Part shown: positions 32,756-41,513 of the stretch, piece by piece
Numbering within the stretch: position 1 is the first letter of the stretch
How the letters are laid out: the number at the start of each line of letters is the position of its first letter
NCBI GenBank assembly: GCA_938028835.1
Contig: CALIMJ010000010.1
Location: 89,291 to 153,290, forward strand
Reading direction: 5' to 3'
DNA length: 64,000 nucleotides
Source: an uncultured bacterium
GTDB taxonomy: Bacteria > Sysuimicrobiota > Sysuimicrobiia > Sysuimicrobiales > Sysuimicrobiaceae
Made by a program: the position numbers and the translations under genes
Notes under the pieces: model-generated
Told to the model about the DNA's origin: nothing
Database searches by the model: none
Seen by the model: only the letters and a program-made list of their open reading frames with translations

Positions 32756-34266
32756 GCCGGCACGCCCCCCGTCATAGCCCGCCCGATGGCGTAGCGGTCG
32801 AACTGCTCCCTCGCAAACTCCGCCACCACGCGGCCTCGGTACAGCACCCCGATGCGGTCCGCCAGCTTCAGCAGCTCGTCTAGGTCCTCAGAGATCAGGA
32901 GCACCGCACCCCCCTTGGCGCAGAACTCCACCAGCCGCGCGTGCAGGAACTCGGTGGACGGTACGTCAAGACCCCGGGTGGGGTTGTGGGCCACCAGCAG
33001 CCGGGCCTCACGCTCCCGGGCGGCGTCGAACACCCGCGCGGCGATCAGCCTCTGAAGGTTGCCCCCGCTGAGCTGCCCCGCGGCCGCGTCGGGTCCGGGG
33101 CAGACGATGCGGAACTCCTCGATCGCGTGGCGGGCAAGCCGCCGGCTGGTCTCCGGGTCGTAGCGGACACCCGGGAAGTACAGTCGGTGGCGTCCGAGGA
33201 CCACGTTCTCCGCCACGCTCATCCGCGGCAGGATCCCGTCCCTCAGGCGGTCCTCAGGGATGGTCAACACGCCCGCCCGCATGCGGTCCAGCACCCCGTG
33301 CCGCTCCGCGGGCCGACCTCGGATGCGCAGCACGCCCGCCGCCGGCCGCGCGGTGCCCGCGACCACCGCGGCCAGGGCCTGCTGACCGTTCCCGCTGACC
33401 CCCGCCACGCCCACCAACTCACCCTCGCGGACGACCAGGCTGCAGCCGTCGAGGACCGCCACACCCCGCTCGTCCACCACCCGAACCGCTTCCAGCTCCA
33501 GGACCGGACTGCCCGGACGGGTGGCCTCCCGAGCCGGCGGCGGCGGAGGGGCGGTACCCACCATCCACTCCACCAACCGTACGGGGTCCGCCTCCCGCCG
33601 ATCCACCGTGACCACGCGGCGCCCTCGGCGCATCACGGTGACGCGGTCGCAGCTGCGCAGGACCTCGTGGAGCTTGTGGGTGATGAACACCACCGAGACG
33701 CCGGCCTCCACCAGCGTCCGGAGGGACGCCAACAGTGCGTCCACCTCCTGGGGGGTCAGCAGGGTAGTGGGCTCGTCCAGGATCAGCACCCGCGCGCCGC
33801 GGTACAGGGCTTTCAGGATCTCCACCTTCTGCTGGACGCCCACCGGGAGGTCGCGGACACGCCGGTCCAGGGGGACGGCGAGGCCCACCCGCTCCATGAG
33901 GGCCTCCACCTCCCGCCGCAGCCGATCCGGCCGGAGCCACGCGCTTCCCTCCCGGCCCAGGATCACGTTCTCCAGGGCGGTGAAGTGGCCCACCAGCTCG
34001 AAATGCTGGTGAACCATCCCCACGCCCAACTGGACCGCGTCCCGGGGCTCCCGGATGCTGACGGGACGGCCGAGGACTTCCAAGTCCCCCGCGTCCGCCC
34101 GGTACAGCCCCGCCAGAACGTTCATCAGGGTGGTCTTGCCAGCGCCGTTCTCCCCCAGCAAGCCGTGGATCTCACCCGCCGCGAGCTCAAAGTCCGCGCC
34201 ATCCAGAGCCACCACGGGCCCGAAGCGCTTGTACACGCCCCGCAGCCGGACCAGGGGCGGGCTCAC
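32752..34266 (-). CDS. ABC transporter ATP-binding protein with two NBDs (first BMP system)
   Basis: From GTG 34266 (GTGA with the AllG stop) the protein has 504 residues and two ATPase domains, as in nucleoside and sugar importers. NBD1 has Walker A GENGAGKTT, the Q-loop VHQHFEL, a signature LPVGVQQKVEIL and Walker B ILDEPTTLLTPQE. NBD2 has a degenerate Walker A region (GVSGNGQQALAAVVAG), LSGGNLQRLIAAR and AHNPTRGLD in place of a normal Walker B, so it probably does not hydrolyse ATP well, as is usual for this family. Confidence 0.93.
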   Translation of the reverse strand: MSPPLVRLRGVYKRFGPVVALDGADFELAAGEIHGLLGENGAGKTTLMNVLAGLYRADAGDLEVLGRPVSIREPRDAVQLGVGMVHQHFELVGHFTALENVILGREGSAWLRPDRLRREVEALMERVGLAVPLDRRVRDLPVGVQQKVEILKALYRGARVLILDEPTTLLTPQEVDALLASLRTLVEAGVSVVFITHKLHEVLRSCDRVTVMRRGRRVVTVDRREADPVRLVEWMVGTAPPPPPAREATRPGSPVLELEAVRVVDERGVAVLDGCSLVVREGELVGVAGVSGNGQQALAAVVAGTARPAAGVLRIRGRPAERHGVLDRMRAGVLTIPEDRLRDGILPRMSVAENVVLGRHRLYFPGVRYDPETSRRLARHAIEEFRIVCPGPDAAAGQLSGGNLQRLIAARVFDAAREREARLLVAHNPTRGLDVPSTEFLHARLVEFCAKGGAVLLISEDLDELLKLADRIGVLYRGRVVAEFAREQFDRYAIGRAMTGGVPA

Positions 34267-35504
34267 CGGGAAACCAGCTCCGCCAGAGCGCGGAGCGCCT
34301 CCTGGAAGGGTGCCACGGGTGGCCGCACCAGGCCGGCCCCGATCTGCCCCACGCCCGGCTCGCGGTGGGCAATGCCCGTGTTGACCCGGGGCGTGATCCC
34401 GGTCCGCACCACCTTCCGGACGTCGATGGCCGTAGGAGTCCCCCGGAAGTCCAGCTGGGGGATGGCGAAGGCGGGGTTTTCCGTCAAGGTGATCTCGTAC
34501 ATCTCCAGGGTGGCGGCCAGGGCGTCCTGCGGGGTCCCCCCCACGAACCTCACGATGGCGGGTGCCGCGGCCATGGCAAAGGCACCGATCCCCGCCGTCT
34601 CCGTGATGGTGGAGTCGCCGATGTCGGGGTTGGCGTCCTCTTCCCGGAAGCCCGGAAAGTACAGCCCTCTCGGCACCGGAGCCGGGGCGGTGAACCACCG
34701 GTCTCCCAGGCCGGAAACCCGGATCCCGAACTCCGTGCCGTTCCGGGCCATACAGCTAACTACCGTGGACCCCGGTACACCGTGAGCCGCGTCCATGGTG
34801 GCCTTGCACGCCGCCATCACCGGGTTGAGGATGGCGAGGTCGTTCTCCGCCAGGTAGCGGAGCACACCCGTCAGCTCGTCTCGGGCAAGGCCGCAGTCCG
34901 CCAGGGAAGGGGCCAGCTGGCGGGCGAAGAGGCTGGAGCCCGCCACGTTCCGGTTGTGCCCTTCGTCCCCCATGGTGAGCTGCCGGGCGATGGTAGCCTT
35001 CATGTCCAGCCCGCCCATGCGCTGAAGAGCCTGCCCGAGTGCAGGCGCCACGGTCTCGTTGATCCACCGGAGCCGATCCAGGACCTCCGGCGCATACGCG
35101 CCGTACCGCAGCACCCGGCCGTAGCCCTCGTTGAAGTTGGCGTACGCGCGGTTGCCGTGCGTGCGGTTCTCCACGATGTAGACGGGCATGGACGCGGAGG
35201 TGACCCCCGCCATAGGGCCCACGGCCGCGTGGTGGTGGCAGGGCTCGAACCGCACGGCACCGGAGGCCGCCAGCTCCCCGGCCTCCCGTTCGTCCCGGGC
35301 CATGCCCTCGTACAGCAACGCGCCGATCACCGCCCCACGCAGCGGACCGCACATGCGATCCCAGGTGACCGGCGGGCCCGCGTGCAGGATGAGGTCCTTG
35401 CGCATCCCCGGAACCACGTCCAGGGCCCTGCCCACGCCCACCAGCACGGGGTGCGCATCCAGGATCCTCCGCACTACCACCTCGTTGGCCGCGTCCACAT
35501 CCAT
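34263..35504 (-). CDS. allG: AllG-like protein (DUF1116), putative oxamate carbamoyltransferase subunit
   Basis: From the ATG at 35504, with a GGAGG site, this gives 413 residues, close to E. coli AllG (formerly YlbE). The DUF1116 wording includes AGPPVTWDRMCGPLRGAVIGAL, FEPCHHHAAVGPMAGVTSASMP, NRTHGNRAYANFNEG and TMGDEGHNRN. In E. coli AllF, AllG and AllH together form oxamate carbamoyltransferase, which makes carbamoyl phosphate and oxamate from the oxalurate-type product of allantoin breakdown. Upstream is AllF, downstream a nucleoside-type importer with which it overlaps, so the operon couples uptake and breakdown. An in-frame ATG at 35540 is less likely. Confidence 0.88.
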   Translation of the reverse strand: MDVDAANEVVVRRILDAHPVLVGVGRALDVVPGMRKDLILHAGPPVTWDRMCGPLRGAVIGALLYEGMARDEREAGELAASGAVRFEPCHHHAAVGPMAGVTSASMPVYIVENRTHGNRAYANFNEGYGRVLRYGAYAPEVLDRLRWINETVAPALGQALQRMGGLDMKATIARQLTMGDEGHNRNVAGSSLFARQLAPSLADCGLARDELTGVLRYLAENDLAILNPVMAACKATMDAAHGVPGSTVVSCMARNGTEFGIRVSGLGDRWFTAPAPVPRGLYFPGFREEDANPDIGDSTITETAGIGAFAMAAAPAIVRFVGGTPQDALAATLEMYEITLTENPAFAIPQLDFRGTPTAIDVRKVVRTGITPRVNTGIAHREPGVGQIGAGLVRPPVAPFQEALRALAELVSR

Positions 35505-35609
35505 GGGTTGCCTCCAGGTCCCTGGAAAGTCTGCATCCAACGGAGCACGGCCCCGGCAGGCGTTCCAGCCGCCGGGCCCTTTCCATCTTAACCGGAACCC
35601 AGGGCGGGT

Positions 35610-37367
35610 TCAGCCGCCCAGCCGCGAGAGCAGCTCCAGCAGCTCCGCGTCGCCCGCGGCAGGTGGCTTCCAGTCCACGGACACCACCGGAACGCCCTGC
35701 GACTCCAGGCTCTGGGCGAACGACTCCAGGCCCACGTTGACCGCCCGCACCGGTCCGCGGAGGAGTTCCCGCACCGCGGGGGATACCTCGTGGGTCATAC
35801 CCTCTCCGTCCCGGAGGTCCACGGTGGGCAGCGGCCCCTGCTCGCTCGGGGCTCCGGCCCGGCCGCACAAAGCTCCCGCCACCCGGGCCGCCGCCGCGTT
35901 CGTGGGCGCCACCAGTACCCCACGGCCCCGCAGCCGCTCCACCTGGCGCCCGTACGGCTGCGGGTCTAGCTCCGTCCCGCACACCGAGGCCACGCACACC
36001 AGCTCCCGCCCCGACCGCCGGGCGGTGCGCGTGGCCTCCTCCCACACCTGCGCCAGCTCGCCCGCGGGGTCCGGGTGCGCACCGAAGCCCAGCACCACGT
36101 CCACCAGCAGGACTGCCACCTCCGGATCCCGCGCCTCGTGCAACAGCCTTTGGCTGCGCACGGACGGGTCCAGCATCGGGTGCAGCCGCCCCACGGTGAA
36201 CTCGTCGGAGCCCACGTCCACCACGGTGTGCTCCCGGCTCGCCAGCGGGTCCGGGAGCCGCGCGTCCGGGCTGAGAGGAACGTTGGACCACACCCGGCCG
36301 ACACTCCCGCGCAGCACCAGTTGGGCCTCCGCGCACAGGCTGCCCCCCACGAATAGGCCCCGGAGCCACCGCTGGCCCACTGCCCACCGCACCCCCTCCG
36401 GCTCGGGCTCGCGCTCCGCCGGCGGGTGCCCGCCAGAGAGCCGGACCGCCAGGTGTGCCGCCTCCTCGAGGGTCGACGCGAAGTACAGATTCCCCACCTG
36501 AGGCGGCCCCTGCGCACCCAAGAAGTTCACCACCACCGGCTTGTCACACCGCCGGGCCAACGCAAGCACCCGCCTCGCCACCTGAGGGGACGGCGGCTTG
36601 GACAAAAGCACCACCACCTCGGTGTCAGGATCCTCCGCCAGGGCCGTCAGGGCCGTGGCGAAGCTCGTCCCGCCTACCGGGTCGGACAGGTCGCGCCCGC
36701 CCGCGCCCAGGCCGTGGGAGACCCCACCACCCCACCGGTGGACCAGGCACGCTACCTCCTGCAGGCCCGTGCCCGAGGCCGCCACGATCCCCACACGCCC
36801 GCGACGGACCGCGTTGGCGAACCCCAACCCCGCTCCGGCCACCAGGGCGGTCCCGCAGTCAGGCCCCATCACCAGAAGCCCACGCTCGGCCGCCAGGCGC
36901 TTAAGCCGCACCTCTTCCTCCAGCGCCACGTTGTCGCTGAACAGGAAAACGTGGAGACCCTCCCGCAGGGCCTCCTCCGCCACTCCCGCCGCGAACCGGC
37001 CCGGCACGGACACCACGGCCACGTTGGCCCCCGGCAGGGCGCGCACCGCCGTTCGGACCGTGCGGGGTCGGTAGGAGGTGCCCCCGGCGGGCGCCCGTGG
37101 GGACAGTAACTCGTCCAGACGGTCCAGCGCCCGCTCAGCCTCCACCTGCGTTCGCGCCCGCACCACCGCCACCAGGTCGTCCGGCCCCGCCCCCTGCAGC
37201 TCCGGCGCGTCCAGGCCTGCCCCCCGGAGCAGCGCGAGGTTCGCCGGCGTGGCCATGACCACCCCCGCCTCCTCCACGCCTGGCATCTGCCGGAGCGCCT
37301 GCTGCGCCTGCAGCAAGGCCACCGAATCTTGGTAGCTGCCTCTGCGAACCCGCGCGAGAACCGGCAC
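35610..37367 (-). CDS. allF: AllF/FdrA-like protein, putative oxamate carbamoyltransferase subunit
   Basis: This 585-residue protein matches FdrA/AllF. An N-terminal part (SVALLQAQQALRQMPGVEEAGVVMATPANL) leads to two succinyl-CoA-synthetase-like modules with LLVMGPDCGTALVAG, GIVAASGTGLQEVACLVHRWG and a final ELDPQPYGRQ segment. FdrA proteins look like acyl-CoA synthetases but work with AllG and AllH in oxamate carbamoyl transfer. It is the first gene of the leftward arm of the divergon, with a GTG start after GGGGGGAG. A gap of 105 bases with no obvious signal separates it from AllG. Confidence 0.88.
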   Translation of the reverse strand: MPVLARVRRGSYQDSVALLQAQQALRQMPGVEEAGVVMATPANLALLRGAGLDAPELQGAGPDDLVAVVRARTQVEAERALDRLDELLSPRAPAGGTSYRPRTVRTAVRALPGANVAVVSVPGRFAAGVAEEALREGLHVFLFSDNVALEEEVRLKRLAAERGLLVMGPDCGTALVAGAGLGFANAVRRGRVGIVAASGTGLQEVACLVHRWGGGVSHGLGAGGRDLSDPVGGTSFATALTALAEDPDTEVVVLLSKPPSPQVARRVLALARRCDKPVVVNFLGAQGPPQVGNLYFASTLEEAAHLAVRLSGGHPPAEREPEPEGVRWAVGQRWLRGLFVGGSLCAEAQLVLRGSVGRVWSNVPLSPDARLPDPLASREHTVVDVGSDEFTVGRLHPMLDPSVRSQRLLHEARDPEVAVLLVDVVLGFGAHPDPAGELAQVWEEATRTARRSGRELVCVASVCGTELDPQPYGRQVERLRGRGVLVAPTNAAAARVAGALCGRAGAPSEQGPLPTVDLRDGEGMTHEVSPAVRELLRGPVRAVNVGLESFAQSLESQGVPVVSVDWKPPAAGDAELLELLSRLGG

Positions 37368-37483
37368 GGCACTCCCCCCTGAACGCGTTCGTCCGTGCGT
37401 GGATTCGACCCGCTGCCCATTTAGCCCTCTCGCCCGTAGGAGGAGAACCGCGCGCCCGCGACGAATCTACCGCGCGTCTTGCC

Positions 37484-37500
37484 GCCGGCGGCTCGCCGGC
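37484..37500. promoter_or_regulatory. GC hairpin in the divergent region between the two BMP operons
   Basis: GCCGGCG and CGCCGGC form perfect 7-base arms around GCT. It lies 26 bases before the ATG of the rightward binding protein, in the only non-coding stretch between the two operons (37368-37526). It could be an operator or a 5'-leader structure. No convincing -10/-35 pair was found in this region on either strand. Confidence 0.3.
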
Positions 37501-37526
37501 GAGCCTCGGATTTACAGGGGGCAGCC

Positions 37527-38783
37527 ATGGATCGACACACCTGTTCGAGTGCTCCGAGCGGCTGGCCTCGGGTCTCAGCCCTGGCCCTGGTCCTGGCCCT
37601 GGCCGTGGGTTCCCTATGGCACGTGCACTCCGCGTCCGCGGCCGCGCCCACCGTAACCCTGGCCATCCTGCACTTCAGCGTCATCAAGGGCACCACGTGG
37701 TCGGGCGCGCATCACCGAGCGGGCCAGCGCATCGCCCAGAAGTACCCCAACGTGAAGTATGTGTACCGCGAGGAGGTCGGGCCGGACCTCACGGTCCCCT
37801 ACGCAGAGGAGCTCATTCGACAGGGGGCCAACATCGTGGTGGGCAACGCAGAGTTCATGGGCCTGCCCCTGAAGGACATCGCGGACAAGTACCCCAACGT
37901 GTACTTCGGCTCCGTGGTCGCTAGCGACGTCAGTCGCAAGACCAACTTCATCCGGTTCTTCCCCCGCCAGTACCAGGCCCTGTACCTGGAGGGGCTGATT
38001 GCGGGCGCCCTGACCCGGACCGGTAACGTGGGGGTGGTCTCTGCCTTCCCCAACGTCCAGGTGCTCCGGCGCACCGCGGGCTTCTTCCTGGGCGTGCAGG
38101 ACGCCGCCCGTGCGTTGGGCAAGCGGGTGAACGTGTACGTGAAGTACGTCGGGGACTGGTACAAGCCCACGGAGGAGCGGGAGGTGGCCACCACCCTGGT
38201 CACGCAGTACAAGGTCGATGTCCTCACGCAACAGACGGACTCCGGCTCGCCCCTGGACGTAGCGCAGCAGCGGGGGATCTGGTTCGTGGGGAAGGACATG
38301 GACATCGTGGGCTTCTACGGCTGGTCCAACACGGACACGGTGGCGGTGTCCTTCGACACCCGGTGGGAGGTCCTGTACGACCGGATGGTGCGGGACTACC
38401 TGGCGGGCAACCGGAGCCCGCGGACCCTCCTGTACCTCGGAATGCGGGACACCATGACCCTCGCGGATGGGACCGTGGTCTCCACGGTGGACATCATGAA
38501 CAACAAGAAGGTGGGCGTGGATGCCATCAGCCCCAAGGCGCGCCGGCAAATCCCGGACTCCATCGTGCGGCTGGTGGTCCAGCGGCGGGAGCAGATGCGC
38601 AGAGGCCAGTGGGATCCCTTCCAGGTGCATGCCCTGGTGAGCAACGGAACCGGGCTCGCGCTACCGGGAACCCCCATCCCGCCCAAGGGCACGGTGGTAA
38701 AGCCGGCGGGGCAGGTCCCCACCGACGAGTGGCTGCTGTCGAAGTTCAACTTCGACCTGAACGGACTGAACGTCCTGAAGTGA
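37527..38783 (+). CDS. BMP-family ABC transporter substrate-binding protein (second system)
   Basis: I prefer the ATG at 37527, which places a good signal peptide (SALALVLALAVGSLWHVHSASA) near the start and gives 418 residues; an upstream TTG would add 16. The body shows AEELIRQGANIVVGNAEFMGLPLKDIADKYPNVYFGSV, VGVVSAFPNVQVLRRTAGFFLGVQDA and VDVLTQQTDSGSPLDVAQQRGIWFVG. It is longer than, and clearly different from, the first binding protein. It leads the rightward operon and is followed by a very strong hairpin, then the ATPase and permeases. Ligand unknown; nucleoside-like by family. Confidence 0.88.
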   Translation: MDRHTCSSAPSGWPRVSALALVLALAVGSLWHVHSASAAAPTVTLAILHFSVIKGTTWSGAHHRAGQRIAQKYPNVKYVYREEVGPDLTVPYAEELIRQGANIVVGNAEFMGLPLKDIADKYPNVYFGSVVASDVSRKTNFIRFFPRQYQALYLEGLIAGALTRTGNVGVVSAFPNVQVLRRTAGFFLGVQDAARALGKRVNVYVKYVGDWYKPTEEREVATTLVTQYKVDVLTQQTDSGSPLDVAQQRGIWFVGKDMDIVGFYGWSNTDTVAVSFDTRWEVLYDRMVRDYLAGNRSPRTLLYLGMRDTMTLADGTVVSTVDIMNNKKVGVDAISPKARRQIPDSIVRLVVQRREQMRRGQWDPFQVHALVSNGTGLALPGTPIPPKGTVVKPAGQVPTDEWLLSKFNFDLNGLNVLK

Positions 38784-38790
38784 ACCGCCC

Positions 38791-38820
38791 GGGGGCCGCG
38801 CCCGGCCGGGCGCGGCCCCC
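38791..38820 (+). terminator. Perfect 30-base palindrome between binding-protein and ATPase genes
   Basis: The 15 bases from 38791 are the exact reverse complement of the next 15, nearly all G and C, starting seven bases after the binding-protein stop and ending nine bases before the ATPase start. It would form a very stable hairpin with a CCGG tip. No T-run follows. It most likely limits read-through or protects the upstream mRNA, so that the binding protein is made in excess over the membrane parts. Confidence 0.6.
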
Positions 38821-38829
38821 CGTCACACC

Positions 38830-40374
38830 GTGACGCCTGAGCTGGAGCGCCGCGCGCCCGCACCTGTGCTCGCAGCCCGCGGGATCACCAAGTCCTTCCC
38901 CGGGGTCCGGGCCCTGGACCGCGTGGACCTGGAAGTCGCGGAGGGGGAAGTCCACGCGGTGCTGGGTCAGAACGGAGCCGGGAAGACCACCCTCATGAAC
39001 ATCCTCTTTGGGCTGATCCACCCGGACGAGGGGGAACTGTACCTGCGGGGCCGCCGCGTCCGCTTCCGCTCGCCCCACGACGCGCTGGCGTCCGGCATCG
39101 GGATGGTTCACCAGACCCGGAGACTGGTCCCCGCCCACACCGTACTGGAAAACCTGGTCCTGGGCCACCCCGGGGGCCGGGGGTTGCTGGACCTGCGCGG
39201 CGCCCGCCGGGAGGTGGAGGCGCTGTGCGCCCGGTACGGCGTCCACGTGGATCTGGAGGCCCGCGTGTGGCAGCTGTCGGAGGGCGAAAAGCAGTGGGTG
39301 GAGATCCTCAAGGCCCTGTACGCGGGAGTCCGCATTCTGATCCTGGACGAGCCCACCTCCGCCCTGACGCCCCCGGAGGTACAGGTCCTGCTGCGGGCGC
39401 TGCGGGCCCTCGTGGACCGGGACGGCGTCACCGTGGTGCTGGTCACCCACAAGCTGCCCGTGGTGCGGGCGGTGGCCCGAACCGTCACGGTACTCCGCGC
39501 CGGCCGGGTGGCGGCCCGGCTGGTGGTGTCGGACACCACCGACCACGAACTGGTCCAGCACATGGTGGGCCAGGAGGTCACCCTCCCCGCCGTGCACACG
39601 CCGGACCATCCCGGCCCTGCGGTGCTGCAAGTGGAGGACCTCTCCGCGTACAACGACAAGGGCCTGCTGAGCCTGCGAGGCGTCTCCTTCACCGTACACG
39701 AGGGCGAGATCGTGGGGGTAGCCGGGGTCACCGGCAACGGGCAGGAGGAGCTGGCTCAGGTGCTGGCGGGGCTCCGGCCGGCCGCCTCCGGCCGCGTGCG
39801 CCTGCTGGGCCGCGATATTACCCACCTTCCGACCCTCGACCGGTGGCGCCTGGGGCTGGGCTACGTGCCCGCGGAACGCGCCGAGGTCGCCAGCGTGGCG
39901 GCCCTCAGCCTCGTGGAGAACACCGGGCTCAACTACCACTTCGACCCGGAGTTCTGTCCCCGCGGGCTGCTGGACCGGGACCGGCTGGAACGGCTGACCC
40001 GCCAGATCCTGGCGACCTTTCGGGTGAAAGCTCCCCATCCGTACGTGCGGGCGCAGCACCTGTCCGGGGGGAACCTGCAGAAGCTGGTGCTCGGCCGGGT
40101 ACTGTCCCGGCGGCCGCGGTTGCTGGTCGCTCACCTGCCCACCCAGGGCCTCGACGTGGAGGCGGCGGCCTTCGTGCGGGCCCAGCTGCTCGAAGCCAAG
40201 GCGCGCGGTGCTGCGGTCCTCCTCATCTCCGAGGACCTGGACGAGATCTTCGCGGTGAGCGACCGCGTGGGAGCCCTGTACGAAGGCCGGTTCGTGGCTC
40301 TCGTGCCGCGAAGCGAGGCGGATCCCGAGACCGTGGGCGCGTGGATGGCTGGGTCGATGGGGAGGCCCGCTTGA
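38830..40374 (+). CDS. ABC transporter ATP-binding protein with two NBDs (second BMP system)
   Basis: This 514-residue protein has two ATPase domains. NBD1 carries Walker A GQNGAGKTT, the Q-loop VHQTRRL, the signature LSEGEKQWVEIL and Walker B ILDEPTSALTPPE. NBD2 has GVTGNGQEELAQVLAGL, LSGGNLQKLVLGR and AHLPTQGLD, again the altered second site typical of nucleoside-type importers. GTG start nine bases after the long palindrome. It energises the two permeases encoded downstream. Confidence 0.93.
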   Translation: MTPELERRAPAPVLAARGITKSFPGVRALDRVDLEVAEGEVHAVLGQNGAGKTTLMNILFGLIHPDEGELYLRGRRVRFRSPHDALASGIGMVHQTRRLVPAHTVLENLVLGHPGGRGLLDLRGARREVEALCARYGVHVDLEARVWQLSEGEKQWVEILKALYAGVRILILDEPTSALTPPEVQVLLRALRALVDRDGVTVVLVTHKLPVVRAVARTVTVLRAGRVAARLVVSDTTDHELVQHMVGQEVTLPAVHTPDHPGPAVLQVEDLSAYNDKGLLSLRGVSFTVHEGEIVGVAGVTGNGQEELAQVLAGLRPAASGRVRLLGRDITHLPTLDRWRLGLGYVPAERAEVASVAALSLVENTGLNYHFDPEFCPRGLLDRDRLERLTRQILATFRVKAPHPYVRAQHLSGGNLQKLVLGRVLSRRPRLLVAHLPTQGLDVEAAAFVRAQLLEAKARGAAVLLISEDLDEIFAVSDRVGALYEGRFVALVPRSEADPETVGAWMAGSMGRPA

Positions 40375-41513
40375 AGATCGGCGTGTACCGACTGTCGGTG
40401 GAGCGGGCGGAGGCTCCTTCGCCCACTCGGGTGGCTCTGGGTGCCCTCCTGGCGGTGGCCCTGGCGCTCCTGCTGGCCAGCGTCCTGTTCTGGACCCCGG
40501 AGTCCGGCCCGTGGGCGGCCTACCGGATCGCCTTCGGCTACGCGTTCGTCAACCCCTCCGGCCTGGGTGCGACCGTGCATCGGGCGGTCTACCTGCTGCT
40601 GTGCACCCTCGCGTTCCTGATCCCCCTGCGCGGCGGGCTGTGGAACATCGGGCTGCCGGGCCAGGTTTACGCGGGGGCGCTGGCGGCGTTCGCGGTGCCC
40701 TTCTGGGCGGGGGCCCGGGAACTGAGCTCCGGCACCGCCGGTGGTGTCGCGCTGGTCTCCATGCCCTTGGCCGCGGCGCTGGCCGGCGCCGCCCTCGGCG
40801 CCCTGGTGGGGCTGCTGCGGGCGAAGCTGGCGGTGAACGAGATCCTCGTGACCATGATGCTCAACTCCGTGATGTTCTGGCTGGTTTCGGACTTCATCAA
40901 GGAGGGCGGTGCGTTCATGAGCGCGACCGCGGAGGGCGAAAGCTTCACGCTCCCGGAGGTCTTCCGTCCCCCCCTCCCGCTGGGGCTACCGCCCAGCGCC
41001 TTCCTCGGCTTGGCGGCGGCTGTGGTCGTGGACTTCGTCTTCTCCCGGGCGGCCGCGGGCTACCGGGTCCGCACCTTCGGCCTCAACCCACACGCCGCCC
41101 GGTATGCCGGGATCGACCCCGTCCGCGTGTCCCTGTGGGTGTTCGTGCTGGGCGGAGCCTTCTCGGGGCTGGCGGGTTACCACTACTTCGCCGCGGTGCC
41201 GGGCCTGTACAAGATCCCCACCAACTACGGCTACTACGGCGACCTGTCCTTTTACGGCATCATCTGTGCCCTCATCGCCCGCGGCAGCGCCCTGGGAGCG
41301 GTTCCCATGGCGCTTTTGTTTGCGGGGCTGTCCGTGGGGGGCCGCTTCGCCCAGGGGGCCCTGCGCCTGCCCTTCGGCGTGGACTACGCCATCCTGGGCC
41401 TGCTGATGACCACCTTCGTGCTCTCGCACCTGGTGGACCGGTACCGCGTGGTGTGGCAGCGTGCCGCGCCTGCCCCCACCTCTGCGCCGCCCCGCCCGGA
41501 GGGTGCCCGGTGA
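40371..41513 (+). CDS. ABC transporter permease, NupP-like (second BMP system)
   Basis: A TTG inside the ATPase stop (TTGA) begins a 380-residue permease; a GTG 12 bases later is the alternative. It has the long N-terminal helix, the RGGLWNIGLPGQVYAGALAAF segment, the AKLAVNEILVTMMLNSVMFWL stretch and the coupling loop AGYRVRTFGLNPHAARYAGID. It pairs with the next permease. Confidence 0.92.
   Translation: MKIGVYRLSVERAEAPSPTRVALGALLAVALALLLASVLFWTPESGPWAAYRIAFGYAFVNPSGLGATVHRAVYLLLCTLAFLIPLRGGLWNIGLPGQVYAGALAAFAVPFWAGARELSSGTAGGVALVSMPLAAALAGAALGALVGLLRAKLAVNEILVTMMLNSVMFWLVSDFIKEGGAFMSATAEGESFTLPEVFRPPLPLGLPPSAFLGLAAAVVVDFVFSRAAAGYRVRTFGLNPHAARYAGIDPVRVSLWVFVLGGAFSGLAGYHYFAAVPGLYKIPTNYGYYGDLSFYGIICALIARGSALGAVPMALLFAGLSVGGRFAQGALRLPFGVDYAILGLLMTTFVLSHLVDRYRVVWQRAAPAPTSAPPRPEGAR

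Noticed and set aside
37368..37526. A riboswitch (for example purine type) controlling the BMP operons
   Set aside because: The gap holds only one short GC hairpin and none of the conserved junction sequences I know for purine or guanidine switches.
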